Shown: positions 1 through 12,954 of the stretch, in pieces
How positions within the stretch are numbered: the first letter of the stretch is position 1
Layout: each line of letters starts with the position of its first letter
Made by a program: the position numbers and the translations under genes
From: Morinoia aosen
Taxonomy: Eukaryota > Arthropoda > Malacostraca > Amphipoda > Talitridae
Reading direction: 5' to 3'
NCBI GenBank assembly: GCA_030386875.1
Contig: CM059562.1
Coordinates: 71,918,201-71,982,200, forward strand
Length of the DNA stretch: 64,000 nt
Notes under the pieces: generated by a model
The model's database searches: none
What the model was told of the DNA's origin: nothing
The model's input: only the letters and a program-made list of their open reading frames with translations

Positions 1-29
1 ATATATAAATATATACCCACATACACACA

Positions 30-860
30 TATGTACATATACGTATGCATGTGTGTATATATCCATACACACACTCACACACATACACACACACACACAT
101 ATATATACACGCGTTTTACGGCCATGTGTGTGCCTAGGTTACGAAAAACACCGGTTTCGTTAACATGGACACACACGTGTGTACATATAAGCAAGAGGAC
201 CAAGAAGATTATAGGTTTTGCATTTCTGATTCAACAATTTTAACATAACGGTCATTAGTTAACAAGCATTTTATTTAAATATAAATGGATGATCGCACAA
301 CAAATGTATAGTTTTTACATGAATGCTTTACAATACTAAAGATATGACGAGTTAGGTAATGTTACAAGTTGAGAGTGCACTGAAAAAAAGACCATTATCT
401 CTAGTAAAATGCTAGTTGTCAGTCTAGTACACACATATATGCACGTATACATGTAAATATTTACACATACACATGCACACATATACCCACGCACATATTT
501 ACACCTGACTCGTAAGCATACGCAAATGCATTTCTATACATCGAGGCAATACATACGCATTCTACAGAGTGTCATACGCATAGCGTGGACACGTACACAT
601 TTACACAAGTAAGCATGTGCGCAAATATCAGCGTAAACTAGTCAGTATAAATCAGAATTCCAATCGAGGGAAACGGAGAAAATATCTTTTATTATAGCAT
701 GAATTTTATAAAATTTCGTACTAAAAATAGTGGCACAAAACAGTCTACTTAAGTCAGAAACATGAAAACGATTGTGGGACGTGAATAAGAAAGAAAACCT
801 TAATGTCCTATAATGGTTTCACATTAGAAAAAAAAAATCACATTATCTTTGAAATCAGCA
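30..860 (-). repeat. Dispersed repeat, copy 1 (inverted partner of 51.27-52.04 kb)
   Basis: This stretch matches the reverse complement of about 51270-52040. Landmarks shared in inverted order are the 'aagaggaccaagaagat' box (192-208), the 'ggatgatcgcacaacaaatg' block (286-305), the 'gacgagttaggtaatgttac' block (346-365) and the 'cacgtgaataag'-like block near 779-790. By eye the 240-430 part is above 90 percent identical. It encodes nothing recognisable. The CA/TG-rich ends (31-120, 425-620) behave as microsatellites. The homology stops near 860, exactly where the 15-bp minisatellite begins. Confidence 0.85.
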
Positions 861-1478
861 CAAACAAGACCAGCACAAACAAGACCAGCACAAACAAGAC
901 CAGCACAAACACGACCAGGGCAAACAAGACCAGCACAAACAAGACCAGCACAAACAAGACCAGCACAAACAAGACCAGCACAAACAAGACCAGGGCAAAC
1001 AAGACCAGCACAAACAAGACCAGCACAAACAAGACCAGGGCAAACAAGACCAGCACAAACAAGACCAGCACAAACAAGACCAGGGCAAACAAGACCAGCA
1101 CAAACAAGACCAGCACAAACAAGACCAGGGCAAACAAGACCAGCACAAACAAGACCAGCACAAACAAGACCAGGGCAAACAAGACCAGCACAAACAAGAC
1201 CACAAACATGACCAGGGCAAGCAAGACAAGCACAAACATGACCAGGGCAAACAAGACCAGGACAAACATGACCAGCACAAACATGACCAGAACAAACCAG
1301 ACCAGCACAAACAAGACAAGCACAAACATAACCAGAACAAACAAGACCAGCACAAACAAGACCAGCACAAACATGACCAGAGCAAACATGACCAGGGCAA
1401 ACATGACCAGGACAAGCAAAACCAGCACAAACAACACCAGCACAAACAACACCAGCACAAACAACACCACGACACCCT
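858..1478. repeat. 15-bp minisatellite (about 41 units) with 45-bp higher-order pattern
   Basis: The unit is cagcacaaacaagac, with a cagggcaaacaagac variant. Between about 915 and 1195 the variants mostly recur as two 'cac' units then one 'ggg' unit, giving a 45-bp higher-order repeat. After 1200 the array decays, with 'catgac' replacing 'aagac' and one unit shortened. Because 15 is a multiple of 3 and the unit has no stop codon on either strand, five reading frames stay open for 120-227 codons. These frames are artefacts, not genes. Confidence 0.95.
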
Positions 1479-1489
1479 CCACCTGACAT

Positions 1490-3325
1490 ACATTCAGTTT
1501 CTCTCGTGACTCTTCATTAACAATAGTAAGGGATTATCCTATAAGCGGTTGCTTCACTCTCATCTCACATGCTCGTTTACCGGTGTTCTTATATAAAGGT
1601 TTCGTTTCATTGTTACATGTATAGATGCAAGATAGCGAGTTCCTGCCCCGTTCACTTTTGTAAGCTGCTCTGCAATTCTCCTGCCTAAATAACATGATGA
1701 CACAATCATATATTTGCACAAATGTCAGCTTTCCCTTAACTCATAAATTAACTCACGTGTAGAAGTTCTTTGACTCGTTATTTCGCTCTCAAAGCCACAA
1801 TTGGCATCATTCTCAACTCCGAAATATTAGCTCAAAATAATTTCAAATTGACGCGTAATTTCCTCGTCTCCGCTACTTAGACCCCACAGGAATACGCCGT
1901 TCTGCTCTCAGAAATCAATGTGTTAACTTATATTTTATATGTAGTTCGAATTAGTTGAAAGATTTTCTTTATCTTTTTATGTATCTCACAGCCCATGGCT
2001 GCTGGCGTCTGGTGCCAGTTGTACTCAACGCATTTCAAGGAAATTTATCGTAAATAATCAAAATTTATAACAACAAGTGCGCATTGTAGTGTGGTTCGCG
2101 TCACACTATCCTATACTTGATGAGATGGTACAGCTCAAGTGTCGGAACGAACACTACAGAACTTAATTCTTGCATAAGCTATGCAAGTATTATAAATACA
2201 ATCAAATAATTTATAAACGTAATCCAAAATTCATTAAATTATTTCACTTTAGCATGAATTTTAAGCGACAGCAATCTTCTGGTGCGATATTTATGCTAAT
2301 CAGACTACCTACAATCTCCCCTAAATGTAAAACCAAAAGAGCATAGACTTTATTTATCTGTCACTACTGACACAATAATTCAATCCTATGGTTGTCATTA
2401 ATGTACATCTTCAAAACGTAAATGAATGCTTGTTTTTATTGGGCAGGTGACAAAGCAACATTATTGGGGCTAATTAAGCACTTCAGAGAGTAAGAAGCGA
2501 GCGTTTTTCAAATTTTTGTTTTACCCGTAGGATGTGCACATCTTTTTGCGGCTTTGAGCATCTTAGTTGAGCATGTGAAGGCTGCACAGTAGGCTCTAAT
2601 AGCCTTGCAAACATAATTGCGTTTCGTTACTGTTCAGAGCAACCAACACAGCAGTTACTGTAGACACTCGTGCAACTCCTATGCCTTCTCTACACCGTCC
2701 CTTCAAGTCATTCTGGGCTAACTGGACCACGAGGATGAGTTTCAGGAAGAAGTCCGAGACCTTTTTCTGAGGAAAACCACTACTACGAACTCATCATATC
2801 ATCTGAAAGTTAGACAGTTATCTCGTGAGGGAATGAACTCTTGCTGCCATAAATGTAAGACATATGCAAACTGTACCTCTTATATATATAGGAAATTTCT
2901 TACAGATCATGTGACAATTTTTTACCTTCCAAGAAATACAAAGTCTACCATTGCTTAGATGACGCAGTCCACTTGGGACCAATTTAGACTAAGGAGAGAT
3001 TATCAAGTGGTCATTTATACATATACCATCGATCTTAGTATCCAATTTTATTGCAACGTTTACACATGAATAGTGAAAAAGCTGTGAGTTGTTGAACAGT
3101 AAAAAAACAGTGTTGTAATTCCGTGAATTCACAAAATTTTTCCGAAACCGTACACACTGTGTTCCATGCGGAAGGAACTAGGCAAGAACATCAAATGTTT
3201 CTATTTGATAATCATTTTCGATTAAAAACTATACATATCTGTAATACTGATAGATACCAACATGTTTTGGTAAACGCACGCTTTAGATTTTATCGTAAAA
3301 CAAATAGTTTTTGGTCTTATGACTC
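1490..3325. other. Non-coding stretch, nothing recognised
   Basis: AT-rich single-copy-looking DNA. A short TA run lies at 2881-2890. I see no coding exon, transposon end or RNA gene. Confidence 0.5.
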
Positions 3326-3327
3326 AC

Positions 3328-3548
3328 TGCGAAGCAAGACATTCACGTGTAGAGTTGCAGCAACGACCTGCTGGGAAACAAAACATTCACGCTAAGAGAT
3401 ACAAGCAGTGACCTGTTGGGTCAGAAATATTTAGGTTAGGAGATAAAAGCAATGACCTACTGGGAAACAAAATATTCACGTTTAGTGATATAAGTAATGA
3501 TGTGTAGGGAAGGCAAATATGCACGCGTGGAGATAAAAGCAAGAGAAC
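3328..3548. repeat. Degenerate 45-bp tandem repeat, about 5 copies
   Basis: The box 'gacctgctggg' recurs at 3365, 3410, 3454 and (diverged) 3499, with 'agataaaagcaa' following each. Spacing is 44-45 bp. Copies are clearly diverged, so the array is old. The 90-codon frame over 3123-3395 that runs into it has no recognisable domain. Confidence 0.8.
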
Positions 3549-4604
3549 TGGAGTATACTTCCATGTGCAAACTTTGTGAGATAAGATCGGTACTTGGCGG
3601 CACTCAAGTCTCCTTTACTCGTGGTCTCTTCTCCATTAACAAGAAATTAATCTAGGCGCACAATTTTCAAACAATTTACCTCATTTTAGCGGTACAGCTG
3701 GCATCAAAAGTTCTTCTGTCGACTTAGCTAAGTGTTGGTGTTTCAAACCGAAATCCTCACGCTTAACCCCTTAACACCCGAGATGGCCATACGGTCCTCT
3801 TTAGAATATAGCCTTAATACCTACATTGTTATTTTTGTAAAATTTCTTCCCTAGTTTCTCCTTTAAACTTCACTGACGAGCAGCAGTTCCTTTCCCACTT
3901 TGGTGTAGGTGACAAGCTGATACTAGTGCCATCCAAATGACGGTGGTTGTGATAAAGGTAATACAAGTACAAATATGATGAAGACACAGGGTTAAGCTAT
4001 TTTCTCATAAAATGTCAGAATTAAGCATGAGGCAACCCTGCATGGATCTCAGATGCTGAGATACCGGAGGTTCAATTTCGCTACATGGCGGTTTTTCCTA
4101 TCCATTCAAACCGCATGCTATTCAGTTAAGTCCATTGGTAACGGAATAGAAGAATGTTAATATTGCATTCAAGTGTCATAAGCCGGAGAGTTCGGTTTCT
4201 GCTCATTACCGTGAAATGGCGGACAATACCTCGCAATTAGTTAGTCCTGATGCACTCGAACTGATAAGCCAGTGGCCATGCGTGACACTCATCTGTCTCA
4301 TTGCCCGTTTGGTCAGTAACACAATACGATGTACGAGTGCTGTCACTCATGCACTGTAAGGCTTCACACTGTGAAGGAAAGGGCGATCTAAACCCCGCGT
4401 CTCCCGTTATCTGCAATGCCGCGGTACACACTTTCAGTTCCCCACCTTGGAAATAAATTTGCGGTACCTGAATTTGGGTCGTAAGCTTCGTTAGCTGTGA
4501 AATTCTCTGGAGGCTCTCTGAGTCTATGAAATACAGGTCTTGAGCTCGTTAGCTTGTATCACGTTAGACTCGATGACAAACTGCTATCAATGAGACCTCT
4601 TTTT
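3549..4604. other. Non-coding stretch, nothing recognised
   Basis: No domain-bearing frame. A 64-codon minus-strand frame (4237-4431) is cysteine-containing but matches nothing I know and has no splice context. Confidence 0.45.
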
Positions 4605-4609
4605 CTCCA

Positions 4610-5000
4610 TTTGAAGATTAGATTAGATTACATGTTAGTTTAAGCCTCCCTAACCGCAACAAAGGAGTCCCAGAGATCGGAAGTTCTACATTTGAAACAG
4701 AAGAAATGCGGTATAAAAGCCTATTAGTTTACATTGTAGTTACATATTCAGTTCTCTCTTAAAATAATATAAGTATCTCTAACAATAAGTAGAATAATTT
4801 TGTATTGCACGTTAGAAAATAAGCGAGTTTTAAAATTCCTGGGAAGTGGCCATATTGAGTCAGAGACTGAACTCTGGTTGGAGCATTCCACAGCAGTTTA
4901 TGCATCATTGGTACCATAGCAGTTGCCCTTATAGTCACTTCAAGTTACAGACAGAGCAGATATGATTTTTACCTTTAATTCTGCTACGGAGAAATAAAAG
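4610..5000 (-). mobile_element. 5'-truncated LINE 3' fragment (CR1/jockey-like C-terminus)
   Basis: Read on the minus strand, about 4920-4810 translates, with small frame breaks, to a segment ending like the C-terminus of jockey/CR1-type reverse transcriptases: 'KLLWNAPTRVQSLTQYGHF' followed by 'LKLAYF', that is the usual LWN-x-LP-x-V ... F-K-x2-L...F pattern. The 3' end is at about 4613 with a (TAATC)n tail, seen on the plus strand as gattagattagatt. The tail and the adjoining 'aagcctccctaacc' box recur at 54.70 kb. No intact frame remains. Confidence 0.5.
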
Positions 5001-7150
5001 AAACAGTACTTACACTTTATATGGCACATTACTTTAATTAGCGGATGGATCTGGTAAACTTACTTTGTCCTGAACAGAAAGATTGACTTTGAGTGCCATA
5101 AGATATATTGAAGCCCTGTAGCTAATCGCAAAGCAAAGGAAAATTTTTTGTTACCACGTAGTTGTGTTTAAGCAGAAGTAATTTATGATATATAATAATT
5201 ATAAGGATCTGTATGTTAATTTTTGCAGGCTAAACTTGCCGTATTTCAACTCAATTCGTTACATTTTCCTACTTATTTCATTTTTTTTTGCTCCTTTCCC
5301 CTAATGAATCGAAGTGATTTGGCCCAATCGTAAGATCTTTACTGTAATCAAAACAAAAACGTCACAGCTCATCTTTAAGTACAGCTGAAAAAATTATATA
5401 TTTCAGATGCAACAAACGAAATTAGGTGTTAATTGAGACATGGTAATGAGAAACTTGAAAAAAATTCGGTTAGAAAAATCAAACATCCTCTGCTCTTTTT
5501 TATTTACGCATTGTCGTCACTTGCGATTCAGGGAGTTTAATCCGGAGAAAAATTCTTTAAACTTGTGAGTGGAACATGACAGGCAGCTTGTATCAATTGA
5601 AGTGAGAGACGAGTAATTCGTGCATCAAGACGCACAAAGATGTGTTCAAGTCTAACTGAAAATCTGTGACGAGTTAAGGATGACAACTGCCACATTTTTG
5701 CTGTGATCATGAGTACACCACTAGTCTTAGTAATCATGCTAGTGTAGACTTCAATAATCCCATCTTTCATAACTCGGTAAAAATATCTTTTGTGAATTTA
5801 AGAATGACTATTTTTAAGCATAAATAACTTTTTACAAACACAGTAAATTTGATGAGGGATTTTGTGACGCATAAAATATTTGAAACTCAAAAAATCCCCT
5901 CTTTTTTCAAGCAAATGTTTCTGATGGAAAATTAGAGACGTCCCTTTAGCTCAAAGAGCAGGGAACAAGAATAAGAATACATCAATGCTAATATGTAACA
6001 GAGAGCCTGAGAGGAGGTGACTTTAAGGTGAACTCCCTGTTGCCGCTCCATTCCATTATTCTGAAACGGCTCCTGACAATGCTCTCAGAGCGAAGTGTTA
6101 AAGAACTCTAAAATATGCGCACGTAATCGGGAAGCGCCGGACATCAGAGACTAACGGGCTCCAAGTGAAAGGATTCGTATCTATGATAATGGTGCGACAT
6201 ATCCCTTACTTGATACCAATTTATGCGAGTATTATTGCTAATTTGCTTCGCTGACTGGGTCGACGGTGAATGCTGCTTAATAAGTGTACTTGCAGCTACG
6301 GGTCACTGTCACTTCTTGCGGAAGGAAGGCGGTTTTAACGCACAGAAGATTACGGTGGCACAGCAAAGTGAAAGGATTCGGATCTATGATAGGGGAGATC
6401 AGATGCCTTATGTACCTCAGCCCGTTGTGACCCATTAAACACGGAAGTTATTATGAGCGGTTTATGCTGTGGAGGAAAGTGAAATCTGGTGGACCCTGCT
6501 CTAGTTTGGAGAGAATGTTTTTCACGGTTAACTTAGGTTGTTTCACTGCAGGATATGATGTAGTCATGTGTTCGCTTGTTGTGGTATTTCTACAACCCAA
6601 AAGCAAGAACTTGTAAACATGAAATTTGAAGAAACAAATGGGTTTTGTTAACTTTAAAGGCGGTGAGCTCCTCCGATGAGCAGATACAATCAAACAATGA
6701 AAGAGATTTAAAAAGGTATTACTAGCCAAAACAAAACCTTATGCTTCTTGAAAAGCACTTAAAATTATTTCTCAATTGATGCTAAACTTTTCGATTTGCA
6801 GTTAACTTCTCTGTCTCCCTACATGAAAATAATTTGCTGTCCTGTTTTGACATAAGCTATCCTTCAAGAAAACATAGAGCGTAAAAACATTCAGGCTTAT
6901 GATGTTTTCAATTTCTGGTTACGGATCTGAAGAAAATTTCACGCGCCTTTGCCAGTATTATCAAACCTTGATTTTTTGCACCCTAACGCTGTAATTTTTG
7001 TTGAGACATATTATCAAATACCGAATAGAGCGTGAGCTTCAAGTGCGTGAATGAGCCTTAAGGAACATATTGATCAAGGTATGTTTACTCAAAAAAAGAC
7101 GCAGAGGATGACTCATTCAGAGAAACAGAAAACGAAATAATGAACACAAG
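5001..7150. other. Non-coding stretch with a small direct duplication
   Basis: A roughly 24-bp block (agtgaaaggattcgtatctatgat near 6167) recurs at 6367 with one substitution. Nothing else is recognisable, and the open frames are short and without domains. Confidence 0.45.
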
Positions 7151-7165
7151 TAAGTTAAATAGATA

Positions 7166-7238
7166 TATTTGAAGTTCATTACGTGTTAAAGACACGTAAT
7201 GAACACGTAATTTTTTAACACGTAATGAACTTCAAATA
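7166..7238. repeat. Perfect 25-bp inverted repeat (hairpin)
   Basis: Arms 7166-7190 and 7214-7238 are exact reverse complements, separated by a 23-nt spacer that itself holds two more partial copies of the 'cacgtaatgaacacg' core. Both arms are flanked by the direct repeat 'agttaaatagac/t' (7152 and 7239). Confidence 0.9.
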
Positions 7239-7242
7239 AGTT

Positions 7243-8680
7243 AAATAGACTTCTTGAGTTTGGCAATTTCTCAAGATGTTTAACTGTTAGCTAGCTTTTA
7301 TTCCATTGATCAGTACGCTCAAATCACACGGGACATATTGAAAGAATTTTAAAATAAGCTATCAATTTCTTTGGAGGTGATGATAAAATGATTTTGCTCT
7401 ATAACGGTGAGTGTGGGAATCTGCTGCATGTTATATGTTGTTGGTGCAATTGTGAACAACCATAGTTCGCTCACAGTATTTATATACCAGGATCCATGAA
7501 CCATTTTCTACGACCTCACTCAGTACAATTTCCATCCCTTAAAAAAATCAAGGCAGAATATTTTTGGGACTCCTGGATGATGAACCCATACTTAGTTCAC
7601 CATCCATTGCGTGGTCAGTATATTTTTTTAATTATTATTTCATATTATCACACAGAAATTTCACCAATCCTTGGTTATCATTCAGAATGAAAGTTTAGCG
7701 ATTTTTCTTGGAAGGAATAAGGGGATACATCGTGCCACATAGCGGACTGATAAGCTTATCTCAATGTTTAATTAAGGTTACCTGAATACTAAAAGAGAAC
7801 CATATCTGACGTACAGTATGAGTCATAGTTCTTTTTTTGCAGGAGAGTGATAGTAGCTGAATGCGGCCTCTCCGGCCTACCAAACAACGTGTTCAGAATA
7901 CAAGCATTACAAGCACACTCAAATACCGGCGTTGGGCTCAGTAGTGCAATTGGTGACATCTGTGTCAAATTCGTTATAGTACGGTACAATTATCTTCGCT
8001 TTTTATTTCCTTGGTGCATGCTTTTTTTCAATGTTTTTTTTTCTGATCGTTGTAAACCATTTTACAGGTTCTCCTCCTCTATTTTTGATGCATTCTTTTC
8101 ATCGTAATGTTCCGCCCCAAAAAAGGAAAAAAAGCAGAACTAGAATTTAGCCAACTCATCCCAGCTTACTCTTAAGTGCCACTGCACTTGGTGTCAACGA
8201 CTGGTATAAAAATGAATATCTCTTACATTAAATTCAGCTCTCCACAATCAGGCAATTTCCTCTGACAAATTCTTCGGAATAAGATCACTGTGAACAATCT
8301 TTGAGGACAAGGCTTATACCAAACTCAACACCCATTTCCGATCTCATGCTCTGATTTCGTAGGAAGCTTCTAGCACATCTTTTTAGGACAAAGCCGTAGC
8401 AAAACTTTCAAAACGAATCTCGAATCCCTCTTCCTATCAAAATATTGATCACATAAGGTATTCAAGTCAATTTTTTTGTGCTGTATGACTTATCTTGATA
8501 AGGTAATTTACCATGATTACTGACGTATTTCTTAACTCTACTCCAAACCGTTTTTTCAGAATATACTGTTCCCATCCAGCCCATATAAACTATTCTTGTA
8601 AGAATTAATCATAGAATCATGAAAGAACCAATTTATTGAGCAGTCTAGTATGCCCCTAGGTTAATTAAATTAAGTTAAAC
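7243..8680. other. Non-coding; one exon-like stretch at about 7842-7980
   Basis: At 7842 a poly-T tract ending in tgcag precedes an open stretch (about 7843-7980, + strand, frame starting AECGLSGLPNNVF) of higher GC than its surroundings, which could be an exon. The downstream donor is weak (gtacaa) and I do not recognise the peptide. The rest holds nothing I can support. Confidence 0.25.
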
Positions 8681-8684
8681 AAAA

Positions 8685-8845
8685 CTTTACACCTTAAAAT
8701 AACGTTGATGATAGGATGCTCTAGAAGTCACTGAACTTATTTGAGCCAAGTAGAAAAACTCAAATGTATCCATTGTACTGGACTTAAGAGACAATCTACT
8801 GCTGTATCACCTGGGATAAATAAATCGTTTAAATCGTTTGAATTG
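8685..8845 (+). repeat. Dispersed repeat family B, copy 1
   Basis: The segment with 'aacgttgatgataggatgct', 'agaagtcactgaactta' and 'caatctactgctgtatc' matches 35655-35825 over about 160 bp at roughly 80 percent by eye, and more distantly 58840-58945. It has no coding capacity and no obvious terminal repeats. It could be a SINE or a short DNA-transposon derivative. Confidence 0.7.
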
Positions 8846-10845
8846 CAGGGATAAGTTCCGACTGGACGCTTAGATGCGGATAAATTTTAACCCTCAGTTC
8901 GAGCTTGAGACGCAGCAAGCCACACCGGGACGGACTTGCTCATGCGCGTGTACAGCACGCGAGCGGTACACACGCGTCTGATCTGCCCAGTTCTTGCTCT
9001 AAGTATTTCGCAAACTTTCCTCCTCGTGGAACGGACGCCTGAATAATTGCATTGAACGCGACGTGTGACCGGGCAATTGTCCTGTACTCGAGCTTGAACG
9101 CAAAGTAACCTTATTTCTCGTCATAGTCCCTGAATTGAGTCGCACCTGTGAATACCAACGATAACTCACGTTGTGTCAGTGTGACACGCCTTTCCAAACA
9201 CAGTGTTGCGTGCTGGGAATTTCTGGATGATATACTCAAACTGATCTCCTAATTTAAGCTGAATTTGAACACCGCACATTAATGTCTGGAGAGGGATACT
9301 TCGAGAATCTTTGATGATGATTAGTAATGTCTTTACTGTGAATGACATTGGGATAGAATTTAATTACCGACTAAATGAACCAATTTCGGTGTAAGACTCA
9401 AGTTTGTCTTTTTCTAAATATTTCCACGACTTATTACGTTAGCGCTAATTGTGCCTATTTTAGGATTTTTTTCAACCTACACAGCGATTGCGATCTGGTA
9501 CATTTACATCGAATCTGAAACGTTCGGAGCGCAGCGTTGTTTGCAAAACTAAATCATCACTGCACAATTTCTTGATGTATTTGAAATTTCATTGTTTAAG
9601 GTACGCTTATAAGTATAATTCAGAACAAAAAAAGAAGAAAACATCAAAGACACTGAAACAATAGAAGTTGACAGTAAAAAAATAATTTACTTTGAGACTT
9701 TGCAGATTCAGTATGATAATACTTCAGCATTTTTCGCAATAAATGCGTAGGTACATAACAAGAAATTTGTTTAAGGTTTTTAATTGTATTCATAAGCTGT
9801 TAACTATTTGCTTGTAGGGGATCGGTGAGCGTGACATCACAAATTTTTATTCACAAAGATCTCTCCAAACCGTAAAAGAAAGATCTAGTGTGGGTGGCCT
9901 ACTGGCGGAAGCCCTACAGGGTTGCCAGATGCTGAGTGTTTTCATGCTCAAATTTTAATGAAACACAACCCATATTTATGTAATTAAGCACGCAGTCTGC
10001 TTAAAAAAGCGTGCGCTGTGACGACACAAATTCCTCAAAGTCTGGCTCCTAATTTCTGTAAAGGCCTTGTGGCCATTTGAACACATAACAACTGTGGGAG
10101 GCGAAATTTTTTAAATGGTTCACTGAATGCTGTAATAGTCCACTGAATGCTGTAATAGTCGTAAAAAAATTTTGGAGTGAAATTTCTCTTTAATTAGGTA
10201 ATTTATTATCTGTACCAGAAGCTATTGGTGGATGGGGTAAACTATTTACAAGAGAATATTATGGATAATGGCCAAAACTGGTCCCCAATGAGAAAATGAA
10301 TGACTGTGATACCTAGCAAATCGCTGCTTTTAAATACCAATTCGGAACAGAAGCAAGATAAAAGACTAAAAACATACCAACGACAACATAATAAAGGAAA
10401 ATTTGAACTGTACAAGATGGTAGAAGGAAAATTTTCAAGACCGCTGAGAAAGAAAGGGAAAGAAGAAAGAGGGAACGATTGATTAATTCATTCTTGTAAG
10501 AGAAAACGGGCACGCGCGCCTGCCAACGAAGCAGCGACGCTGATAGACCTGAGATGACCTGCATCGTGTCGTGTGCTATGTCAATGAAGAATAGAGAAGC
10601 TGTCCATGTATTAATATTGATTCCATTGTATGGCTACTGGATCATGCGTTGCTCTCAGGCGGTTGGCTCATCGCACTCGATGAAAATATTATTATGAGGT
10701 TGCCTTTGTTAGCTCGCGCCACGGCACTGTCGGGCAGGCTGCTAACAATGCTCTCCTCAGCTATTCATGGCGGTCGCCTTTGTTCTGAGGGCTGACGATA
10801 TGCACAGCATGACTGGCGCCCTCTTGTCCCGGGAGTTTTGGGCCA
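8846..10845. other. Non-coding stretch; GC-richer patch and a 19-bp duplication
   Basis: 8880-9160 is richer in GC/CpG than its surroundings and could be promoter or exon sequence, but shows no readable frame or TATA box. At 10123-10160 the motif cactgaatgctgtaatagt is directly duplicated. Confidence 0.35.
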
Positions 10846-10849
10846 GGTT

Positions 10850-11335
10850 CCAGCGACGGTTTGATTGAGCGCCTCATACGTCACGAAACGGAAAAATTTT
10901 CGGTCCTTGCCCGTCCGACTTGGAAAGCATGGTAACGTTGCTGCTTTGGCTGCTTGTACATTGAAAGATTTAAATGGGATCTGACAATGTGGAGTCAAAT
11001 GAGAGTTCCGTGTTGCCAGTGGACGGTTTGGTTGAGCGCCTCTCTGCCCTGTGACACGAAACGGAAACATTTTCGTCGGACTTGGAAAGCATGGTAACGT
11101 AGGTGTTTTGGCTGCTTGTACGTTGAAAGATTTAAAAGGGATCTGACAATGTGGTGTCAAATGAGAGTTGAGTGTAGCCAGTGGACGGCTTGGTTGAGCG
11201 CCTCTCTGCCCTGTGACACGAAACGGACACATTTTCGTCGGACTTGGAAAGCATGGTAGACGTTGATGCTTTGGCTGCTCGTTCATTGAAAGATTTAACC
11301 GAGGGCCTACAATATGGGATCAAATGAGAGTTTCG
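10850..11335. repeat. 162-bp tandem repeat, 3 copies
   Basis: The block beginning 'acggtttggttgagcgcc' recurs at about 10855, 11022 and 11184 (spacing 167 then 162 bp). Each copy carries 'cgtcggacttggaaagcatgg' variants and 'tttaaa.gggatctgacaatg'. Because the period is a multiple of 3, a 173-codon minus-strand frame (10765-11286) stays open with a 54-residue repeat. It has no domain I recognise, so I treat it as a repeat artefact, though expression cannot be excluded. Confidence 0.85.
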
Positions 11336-11569
11336 TGTTGCTCCACTTGAGGAGTCAATTTTTAAGCTCTTCGGCTGCCATTCAGGCTCTCAAAAGCGTT
11401 TGGATGAGTTACGTAACCCCGTGATGTAATCAGCAAATGACTTTGAATTCGTTCGCTTATAGTTTGTGCCATCGGATGAAAATAAGGAGAAGCTTCCGCC
11501 TGAATTTTATGCGCCAGCTCGTAGCCGTGTTGGAATGCTATTTACGTCTGTTAATTGGAAGAGCAAGAG

Positions 11570-11800
11570 GTTGCCGAACTCGGGACCTGTGGGCCTTTCA
11601 CTCAACCGTGGTCACCAACAGGATTTTCATAATGTTGCTGGGCGACCAGCACTCATAAACTCAATTTGCTTAAATACTCAATGAAAACGAAATGAAGTCA
11701 CGATCTATTTAACGTTCGTTATTATCAACATTGATTTCTATAAATTAAATTTAATTTTAGTTGGATATTGAACTTCAGTTTAACCCGGCGCAGTTAACGT
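11570..11800 (+). repeat. Dispersed repeat family A, copy 1
   Basis: This shares two boxes with 31340-31560, 37085-37320 and 53915-54140 in the same order and orientation: 'attttcataatgttgctg.gcgaccag' (11623) and 'gttggatattgaacttcagttta' (11760). Copies are 70-80 percent alike by eye. There is no coding potential. It is an unidentified interspersed repeat. Confidence 0.65.
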
Positions 11801-12950
11801 GCTAACTTTCGAAAGTTCACCTCAGGTACAACGACATTCGGTACTATATGCTAGTCTTACCAGCATTTTTGGCTCGCGTTACATCACAGACGCTGCTTAG
11901 TGAAGACCTGCGCATGGCTGTATGGCGTGTTATTTATTAGTGATGAATTCTCACTTGCAAAGGGAAATCGTTGAAGTAGACTTGCACTGAGAGGAATTCT
12001 TGCAGGTACTAAAGAAGTTCAGGCCTTAGAATGTTCACACTTGCCGAAACTTCGATACACGAGATTTTGATCAAGCAAACAACTGAATGCTTCAACTCAG
12101 TTACCCCCACCAGCGATATAGCATGTTCACTGTAGCGAGGAAAATTCAAAGAGACATTTACCCTTTACCCTGGGTACCCTTTACTGAGCCGTAATTGTGT
12201 CTGGTTGATGTACTCACTATGTGGAATGTAGGATTTGAAAACTACTTAAAACGCATCTAAAAACGACTGTTCCCTAAATTCCAACATACGTCTCAGTCGC
12301 TCACTGATTTCAGCAACGGGGAGCGTCATTCATGCATTAAATCTATTGTATTTACTTATTTTTGCACATGTTAGCTGCCTGACATTAATAGGACTATTTG
12401 CTTATCAAGGCTTGTAAGATGCAAAATAACCTCAATGTAAAACTTTAGATTAGTTTTATATACTGCATAACTAGTGAAATAAAAGGCTATCGTTTCTCAG
12501 ACAACAGAAAAATGTGGAAAGCTCACATTATAAGCTTCAGTGAAAACAAAGAAAGGCGGCGTGAACTTCAGTTTTTATGAGCTGTCGCAAATGATGCCCT
12601 GCATACCAACTCATTGAAGGTCATCTCTACATCTACGCGAAGATAGTGGTACGATAACGCGTACGTGTACGTAATGTTGTATCTGACGAACAATGACAGA
12701 TTACATTATCTGAGTGCAGCTGCCCTTCTGAAGTAGGATGGCTGCTGAAAACGAATAAAACTTCCCAAATCTAATGCGTGAAAATTTTGGCGTTTATTAT
12801 AGCGTGGCTGGCTCCTTAGTCCTGTACCTCACATGAGCTCGGACTGAAGTCTGAGTTTAATTTATTTTAGTGTCATGTTAGCAGGCTGAGAACAGGAGTT
12901 GTGATGGATTACTGCATCAACCCACTGCGCTGCCAAATATTTGCAGCCCA
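11801..12950. other. Non-coding stretch, nothing recognised
   Basis: No domain-bearing frame, repeat or RNA gene seen. A small duplication 'cctttaccctgggtaccctttac' lies near 12165. Confidence 0.45.
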
Positions 12951-12954
12951 ACAC

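Noticed and set aside
803-1493. Five overlapping frames of 120-227 codons on both strands
   Set aside because: They arise from a stop-free 15-bp repeat whose length is a multiple of three. There is no unique sequence, domain or splice support.
8880-9160. CpG-rich promoter of a neighbouring gene
   Set aside because: Only a modest composition shift. No TATA/initiator pairing, donor site or coding exon could be attached.
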